Source: Polycyclovorans algicola TG408
GTDB taxonomy: Bacteria > Pseudomonadota > Gammaproteobacteria > Nevskiales > Nevskiaceae
Assembly: GCF_000711245.1 (NCBI RefSeq)
Contig: NZ_JOMH01000001.1
Span: 1,358,830-1,422,829 of the forward strand
Reading direction: 5' to 3'
Length of the DNA stretch: 64,000 bases
Position 1 is the stretch's first letter; each line of letters starts with the position of its first letter. Positions 58,763-64,000 of the stretch are shown in pieces. The position numbers and the translations under genes were made by a program. The notes beneath the pieces were generated by a model. The model did no database searches. It saw only the letters and a program-made list of their open reading frames with translations, and was not told the origin of the DNA.

Positions 58763-59980
58763 CTACTGCACCAACTGATTGAGGTCGAAAATCGGCAGCA
58801 GAATCGCCAGCACGATGACCAGCACCACCGCGCCCATGGTGAGGATGAGCACCGGCTCGAACACGCCCATCAGGCCGGCGACCAGGGTTTCGACCTCGCG
58901 CTCCTGGTTGTCGGCGGCGCGCTCGAGCATGTCGTCGAGCTTGCCGCTGGCCTCGCCGCTGCCGATCAGGTGCACGCTGATTGGCGGGAACAGTTTGCTT
59001 TGCGCCAGGGCCCGCGACAGCGACGCCCCCTCGCGAACCTTCACGGCGGCCTGTTCGATGGCCTCGCGCATCGGCAGGTTGGTGACCACCTGAGTGCCGA
59101 TCTGCATGGCATCGAGAATCGGCACGCCGCTGCCGAAGAGGATGCCCAGCGTGCGGGTGAAGCGGCCGGTGTTGGCGCCGCGGGTCAGACGACCGATCAG
59201 GGGCAGTCGCAAGACGTTGCGGTGCACACGGCGCTTGAAGGCGTCGCGGCGCATCATCCAGCCAAACACGACTGAGCCGGCTCCCATCAGGATCAGCATC
59301 AGCACGCCATAGGCTTTGAGGAAATCGGAGGTGGCAATCAGCCCGAGGGTGAGGCCGGGCAGTTCGGTGTCGATGCTGTCAAACACGTCCACCACCTGCG
59401 GCACGACGAAGGTCAGCAGCAGCACCACCACCAGAATGGCGACGATGGTCAGGATGGTGGGATACACCGCCGCCAACATGATTTTCTGCTGCATGGCCTG
59501 GCGCTTTTCGACGTAGTCCGCCAGCCGGTCGAGGATGTGATCGAGCTTGCCGGACGATTCCCCCGCCTGAACCGTGGCCCGGAACAGCGGCGGAAAGGCG
59601 CTGGGAAACTGGTTGAGCGCCATCGCCAGCGGATTGCCCTCGACCACGCTGGCGCGCACGCCCAGCGCCAGACGCTGCACGTGCTTCCGTTCGCTCTGCT
59701 CCGAGACTGCCGTCAGCGACTCGTCCAGCGGCAGCCCGGACCGCACCAACGTCGCCAGCTGCCGGGTGAACAGCGCCAGCTCGGTGCTCGACAGCGAGCC
59801 GCCGCTGCGTTTCAGTGAAAACCCCTGCGCGCTGCGACGCTCGGCGACCTCGCGAATCTCCAGCGGCATCAGCCCCTGCTCGCGCAACTGGCTGCGCGCC
59901 TGGCGAGGCGTGTCGCCCTCGATCAAACCTTTGCGGTTGCGGCCGCGTGCGTCGAGGGCGGTGTATTCGTAGGCGGGCAT
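58763..59980 (-). CDS. gspF: Type II secretion inner-membrane platform protein GspF
   Basis: Inner-membrane protein of 405 residues that couples GspE to pseudopilus assembly. The N terminus MPAYEYTALDARGRNRKGLIEGDTPRQARSQLREQGL is the GspF hallmark. Two repeated platform domains follow (LFTRQLATLVRSGLPLDESL and FTRTLGILFGSGVPILDAM), with three membrane segments and the C-terminal LPIFDLNQLVQ. It differs from the PilC at 17-18 kb. It lies 32 bases after gspE. No pseudopilin gene (gspG-K) follows, so those must be elsewhere. Confidence 0.94.
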   Translation of the reverse strand: MPAYEYTALDARGRNRKGLIEGDTPRQARSQLREQGLMPLEIREVAERRSAQGFSLKRSGGSLSSTELALFTRQLATLVRSGLPLDESLTAVSEQSERKHVQRLALGVRASVVEGNPLAMALNQFPSAFPPLFRATVQAGESSGKLDHILDRLADYVEKRQAMQQKIMLAAVYPTILTIVAILVVVLLLTFVVPQVVDVFDSIDTELPGLTLGLIATSDFLKAYGVLMLILMGAGSVVFGWMMRRDAFKRRVHRNVLRLPLIGRLTRGANTGRFTRTLGILFGSGVPILDAMQIGTQVVTNLPMREAIEQAAVKVREGASLSRALAQSKLFPPISVHLIGSGEASGKLDDMLERAADNQEREVETLVAGLMGVFEPVLILTMGAVVLVIVLAILLPIFDLNQLVQ

Positions 59981-60012
59981 CGATCAGCCCGGGCGATTTT
60001 CAGAGGCGCGCA

Positions 60013-61512
60013 TCATGCCTCGATGGTCACGCGCAGCACTTCTTTGAGTGTGGTGTTGCCGGCGATGACCTTGGCGCGACCCGAGTCGAGAATGCCGGCG
60101 TGCTTGCTGCGCGCGTAGGTTTCCAGCTTCTGCTCGCTGGCCTCATCGTGAATCATGGTTTCTAGCTGGCGGTCGAGGCCGATGAGCTCGTGAATGCCGC
60201 TGCGGCCGCTGAAGCCGGTGTGGCGGCACAGTGGGCAGCCCTCGGGCTTGAACAAGGTCAGCGGCAGGTCGGGCGAGACCGCCAGTTGTTCCTTTTCGAC
60301 CGTGCTGGCCTCGTACGGCGTTTTGCAGGCCGGGCACAGGGTGCGCACCAGACGCTGCGCCATCAGACCAATCAATGAGGCGCTGAGTTGGTAGGGCTCA
60401 ACGCCCATGTCGCGCAGGCGGGTGATGGCGCCCACGGCGGTGTTGGTGTGCAGGGTCGAGAGCACCAGATGCCCGGTCTGGCTGGCCTGCACGGCAATCT
60501 CGGCGGTTTCCAGGTCGCGAATTTCACCGACCATCACCACGTCGGGGTCTTGCCGGAGAATGGCGCGCAGGCCGCGCGCGAAGGTCATCTCGACCTTGGC
60601 GTTGACCTGCGTCTGGCCGATGCCGTCGATGTTGTATTCGATGGGGTCTTCCACCGTCATGATGTTGCGCGAGCGATCATTCAGTGCCGACAGCGCCGAA
60701 TACAGCGTGGTGGTCTTGCCCGAGCCGGTGGGCCCGGTGACCAGCAAAATGCCGTAAGGGCGTTCGATCAGCTTGGTCAGCAGCGCGGCCTGCTCGGGCA
60801 GCATGCCCAGTTGTTCAATGTCGAGGCGCTCGGCCTGCTTGTCGAGAATACGCATCACCACCCGCTCGCTGCTGGCCCCGGTGGGAATGGTCGAGACGCG
60901 CACATCAACCTTGCGGCCGCCGAAGCCGCGCGAGATGCGGCCGTCCTGCGGCAGACGTTTTTCGGCGATGTCGAGCTTGGCCATGACCTTGATGCGCGAC
61001 ACCAGCCGCGGCCCCAGGGTGCGCGGCGGCGCCATCACTTCACGCAGCACGCCATCGACCCGGAAGCGGATTTGCAGGCGAGTTTCGAAGCTCTCGATGT
61101 GGATGTCGGAGGCGTTCTCCTTGATCGCTTCGATGAGCAGGCCATTGATGAACTTGATCACCGGCGCGTCGTCGCTGGACTCCAGCAGGTCCTGATTGTC
61201 TTGCAGCGCGTGGGCCAGGGCGTCGAGGTCTTCGACGTCGTCCATGCCGTCGATGAGGGCCGCGCTGGCGGCGGTCTGGCCCTCGTAGGTCTTCTGCAAC
61301 AGCGCGTCGAACTCCAGGGCCGCTACCGGCTTGAGCTTGATGGGCTGGCCGACGAAACGGCGGGTTTCCTGCACCGCATCAATGCTGGCGCCCTCACGCA
61401 CGCACAACTGCACGCGGCCATCGACCCAGGCATTGACGATGACGCCGTGTCGCCGTGCGAAGGCGAAACTGGGTCGCGGCAGCGGCTGGCCGTCGGGGGT
61501 GCTCAGGCTCAT
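60013..61512 (-). CDS. gspE: Type II secretion ATPase GspE
   Basis: Cytoplasmic secretion ATPase of 499 residues. Walker A is GPTGSGKTTTL, Walker B LRQDPDVVMVGEIRD, the Asp box is IMTVEDPIEY, and the His box is STLHTNTAVGA. The four-cysteine zinc site is CPACKTPYE and CPLCRHTGF. The N-terminal region with FARRHGV matches GspE rather than PilB. The start overlaps the gspD stop as ATGA, and gspF follows. The gene order D-E-F is standard. Confidence 0.96.
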   Translation of the reverse strand: MSLSTPDGQPLPRPSFAFARRHGVIVNAWVDGRVQLCVREGASIDAVQETRRFVGQPIKLKPVAALEFDALLQKTYEGQTAASAALIDGMDDVEDLDALAHALQDNQDLLESSDDAPVIKFINGLLIEAIKENASDIHIESFETRLQIRFRVDGVLREVMAPPRTLGPRLVSRIKVMAKLDIAEKRLPQDGRISRGFGGRKVDVRVSTIPTGASSERVVMRILDKQAERLDIEQLGMLPEQAALLTKLIERPYGILLVTGPTGSGKTTTLYSALSALNDRSRNIMTVEDPIEYNIDGIGQTQVNAKVEMTFARGLRAILRQDPDVVMVGEIRDLETAEIAVQASQTGHLVLSTLHTNTAVGAITRLRDMGVEPYQLSASLIGLMAQRLVRTLCPACKTPYEASTVEKEQLAVSPDLPLTLFKPEGCPLCRHTGFSGRSGIHELIGLDRQLETMIHDEASEQKLETYARSKHAGILDSGRAKVIAGNTTLKEVLRVTIEA

Positions 61513-63572
61513 GGCGCTGGCGTGGGGCGGGGGCGCACGGGTACGGGCGTCGGAATCGGTCGCGGGCCGTCGGTCGCTTGTGGCGAGCGGGCATCGCGTG
61601 GTTCGTCGGCCGAGGCCGGTGGCTTGATGGCGCTGTATTCATCAAACGGCAGCATCACCGCCGAGCGCCCGCCCACCAGCGGAATGCTGGTGCCGGACGC
61701 CTCAAGTTGCGCGTCGCGCACATCGTTGTACTTGATGCGCGTGTAGTAGTCGCCCTGCGCCTGGTTGCGGAGGATGCTGGGGCGGATGAACACCATCAGG
61801 TTGCGCTTGACCTTTTCCACCGAGCGAAACTTGAACAGGTTGCCGAGCAGTGGAATCGAGCCCAGCAGCGGCACTTGGCGTTGAGTGTCGGTGACGCTGT
61901 CGTCAATCAGGCCGCCAATCACCAGAATTTGTCCGTTCTCCACTGCCACCGTGTTGGTCAGCGTGCGCTTGTTGGTGATCAGGTTGGCGCCGCCGGCCGA
62001 GCCGCTGGCGAGGCTCGACACTTCGAGGTCGAGCACCATCTTGATGGCGTCGCCCTCGTTGATCTGCGGGGTGACGCCCAGGGTCAGGCCCACGTCGCGG
62101 CGTTCGATGGTCTGGAACGGATTGACCTGGCCGCCGACGCCGGCACCGGCGCCGGTATTGCTGAACGAGCCGGTGAGAAACGGCACTTCCTGGCCGGCCG
62201 AGAAGCTGGCTTCCTGGTTGTCCAGCGTCACCAGCGTCGGGGTCGACAGAATGTTGGTGTCGCCGTCGCCTTGCAGCGCCTTGACCAGCAGGCCGAAGGT
62301 GGTCGAGCTGCCGGCGCGGCCAATCGCCACGTTCAGGCCCTGCCCGAGAACGCCCAGCGCGGCGGTGCCATCGATGTCGCCGCCGCTGGCAGCGGCCTGA
62401 AGGCCCTGCAGGGTGGAGGAGTCGAGGATGCCGGCGGCGGCCACGCGGTCTTCATTGAACACCGCCCAGTCGACGCCCAACTGGCTGGATTGGTCGCTGC
62501 TGACTTCGGCAATCACCGCCTCGACCAGTACCTGCGCGCGCTGGATGTCGAGCTGGGCGATCACGTCGCGCACCTGGCGCATGATCTTCGGCGGCGCGGT
62601 GACAATCATGGCGTTGGTGTCGGGGTCGGCCAGCACACGGACCATGGGGTTGGCGCCTGAGCGCCGTGCGCCACCGCCTTCGCCGCCGCCCGACGCGGTC
62701 GCCGCTTCGGCTTCGCTGACCTGTTCGGCATAGCCCTCGAGAATCGGGGCCAGGTTTTCGGCGTCGGCGTGCCGCAGGTAGATGACCTGGGTGGCGCCGT
62801 CACCTTTCAGCTCGATGTCCAGCGTCTGGATGATGTCGACAAATTTCTGTCGCTCGGCCTTGTCGCCGCCAATCAGAATGCTGTTGGAGCGCTCGTCGGC
62901 GATCAAGGTTGCCGGCGCCGAGGCGCCCTCCTGCTGGCCGGCCTGGTTCAGGCCCGTGAGGATGCGCACCACCTCGCTGGCGGCGGCAAATTCGAGGCGC
63001 ACGGTCTCGATCTCGGAGTCGCCGGCCTGGTCCATGCGACGGATGATGCGGTCCAGACGGCTGACGTTGCCGGCGCGGTCGGCAATGATCAGCATGTTCG
63101 AGGGCGCGTAGGCGGCCAGGTGTCCCCATTGCGGCACCAGTGGGCGAAGAATCGGCACCAGCTGGGCGGCGGCGACATTCTGCAGCGCATAAACGTGGGT
63201 GACGATTTCGTCTGGGGCGACATTGCCGCGGTCGGCAAGCGTGCCGCCGTCTTGCCGGGCGTTGGTTTCGGGCACGATCTTGTAGGCCTCCCCGGTCTTC
63301 AGCACGGCAAAACCCTGGACCTGCAGCGTGGCCAGGAAAGTCTCGTAAACGCCCTCTTCGCTCATCGGCTGGCTGGAGATCACCGTGACCTTGCCGCGCA
63401 CGCGCGGGTCGACGATGAAGTTACGGCCGGTCACCTCGCTGACGGTGGCAATCAGCGTACTGATGTCGGCTTCCTTGAGATTCAGCGTGACGTTGGCCGC
63501 CGCGGGCGTCAGACCCAGCGTCAGCAGGCACAGGCCCAACCAGGGGCGAATTCGGTGTGGGGTCATGGGCAT
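61509..63572 (-). CDS. gspD: Type II secretion outer-membrane secretin GspD
   Basis: Outer-membrane channel protein of 687 residues. A signal peptide (LGLCLLTLGLTPAAA) is followed by N0-N3 domains (VTLNLKEADISTLIATVSEVTGRNFIVDP, then three KH-like repeats with LRPLVPQWGHL), and the secretin domain with VPFLTGSF and VPLLGSIPLLGNLFKFR. The C-terminal tail is proline-rich. Glycine-rich inserts sit in the N3 loop (SGGGEGGGARR). The first ATG shares a base with the gspC stop; ATG 63566 two codons later is possible. Confidence 0.96.
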   Translation of the reverse strand: MPMTPHRIRPWLGLCLLTLGLTPAAANVTLNLKEADISTLIATVSEVTGRNFIVDPRVRGKVTVISSQPMSEEGVYETFLATLQVQGFAVLKTGEAYKIVPETNARQDGGTLADRGNVAPDEIVTHVYALQNVAAAQLVPILRPLVPQWGHLAAYAPSNMLIIADRAGNVSRLDRIIRRMDQAGDSEIETVRLEFAAASEVVRILTGLNQAGQQEGASAPATLIADERSNSILIGGDKAERQKFVDIIQTLDIELKGDGATQVIYLRHADAENLAPILEGYAEQVSEAEAATASGGGEGGGARRSGANPMVRVLADPDTNAMIVTAPPKIMRQVRDVIAQLDIQRAQVLVEAVIAEVSSDQSSQLGVDWAVFNEDRVAAAGILDSSTLQGLQAAASGGDIDGTAALGVLGQGLNVAIGRAGSSTTFGLLVKALQGDGDTNILSTPTLVTLDNQEASFSAGQEVPFLTGSFSNTGAGAGVGGQVNPFQTIERRDVGLTLGVTPQINEGDAIKMVLDLEVSSLASGSAGGANLITNKRTLTNTVAVENGQILVIGGLIDDSVTDTQRQVPLLGSIPLLGNLFKFRSVEKVKRNLMVFIRPSILRNQAQGDYYTRIKYNDVRDAQLEASGTSIPLVGGRSAVMLPFDEYSAIKPPASADEPRDARSPQATDGPRPIPTPVPVRPRPTPAP

Positions 63573-64000
63573 CAGTCGAGTGAAATCGTCACGTTCTGTG
63601 AGTTGCCGCCGCGCTCAATGGTGAGCGACACGCTGCTGGCGGTCGAAAGGTCGGTGAGCATCGACAGCGCCTTGCTGGCGTCGTTGAGCTCGGTGCCGTT
63701 GATGGCGGTGACCAAGTCCCCCGGCTTGAGCCCCGCCGCGTTGAACAGTGCGCGGTCGCGACCCGGGTAAATGCGATAACCCTGCATGCTGCCGCCCGAG
63801 GCCGACGGTTGCACCCTGAGATAGGTCGCGGCCTTGGACGGGTCTTGCAAAATTTCATCGCGCACCGAGCCCAGTTGCGGCAATACAACCGCGTCTCCGA
63901 GATCGCTGGCGGCAGGTGCGGCCGCCACGTTGGCCGCAGGGGCATCTTTCTCAAGCCTGAGGGTTTCGGGACGCCCCTGGCGCATGAGGATCACCCGGTC
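63572..64000 (-). CDS. gspC: Type II secretion protein GspC, C-terminal part (cut by window end)
   Basis: The frame is open to the window edge; the 5-prime part is outside. The visible 142 codons hold the C-terminal half of GspC: a hydrophilic linker, then the homology region GYRIYPGRDRALFNAAGLKPGDLVTAINGTELND, a PDZ-like domain ending in LTIERGGNSQNVTISLD. GspC recruits substrates and links the inner membrane platform to the secretin. The stop shares one base with the gspD start. Confidence 0.92.
   Translation of the reverse strand, partial: DRVILMRQGRPETLRLEKDAPAANVAAAPAASDLGDAVVLPQLGSVRDEILQDPSKAATYLRVQPSASGGSMQGYRIYPGRDRALFNAAGLKPGDLVTAINGTELNDASKALSMLTDLSTASSVSLTIERGGNSQNVTISLD

Overview
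The window is GC-rich chromosomal DNA from a motile Gram-negative bacterium. The gene order points to a gammaproteobacterium of the Xanthomonadales/Nevskiales type. Evidence: the division and cell-wall cluster murG-murC-murB-ddl-ftsQ-ftsA-ftsZ-lpxC is followed by the block DUF721, M23 peptidase, secA, argJ, mutT/thiE fusion; pilB-pilC-pilD runs into coaE-zapD-yacG; and the flagellar genes come with their own sigma-54. The species cannot be named from sequence reading alone. I saw no rRNA, tRNA, CRISPR array or intact transposase.

Layout: 1-7.9 kb, peptidoglycan precursor synthesis, FtsQAZ and LpxC. An AT-rich promoter island lies before ftsZ and a strong terminator follows it. 8-14.5 kb, DUF721 and M23 peptidase genes starting back to back, then secA, argJ and mutT/thiE. 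14.5-20.1 kb (minus strand), yacG, zapD, coaE, pilD, pilC, pilB, then a metallo-beta-lactamase-fold hydrolase. 21.4-37.7 kb, a flagellar block: divergent sigma-54, a short sigma-54 activator, fliEFGHIJK, an inserted alkylsulfatase-like gene on the other strand, then fliLMNOPQR-flhB. 37.8-46.4 kb, mixed genes: DUF4399 protein, alanine dehydrogenase, outer-membrane barrel, small membrane proteins, a DUF6492-like protein with a coupled 8-codon leader, a secreted ATP-dependent DNA ligase, then a DUF2298 membrane protein with GtrA and GtrB-type glycosylation genes.

46.5-51.6 kb, flagellar filament genes fliC, flaG, fliD, fliS, fliT-like, a PilZ-like protein and a NarL-type response regulator. A 148-bp fold-back element sits between fliD and fliS. 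51.6-57.2 kb, DUF1820, a YycJ-like hydrolase, purL and a MazE/MazF-type toxin-antitoxin pair with a palindromic operator. 57.3-64 kb (minus strand), two unknown lipoproteins and the type II secretion genes gspF, gspE, gspD and part of gspC, cut by the window end.

Most operons are tightly packed with 1-8 base overlaps, so translational coupling is likely throughout. The best candidates for something new are: the DUF2298-GtrA-GtrB module abutting fliC, the fold-back element in the filament operon, the coupled leader peptide at 41.04 kb, the 7-base repeat array inside purL, the palindrome over the ftsZ promoter, and the flagellar sigma-54 paired with an activator that has no receiver domain.
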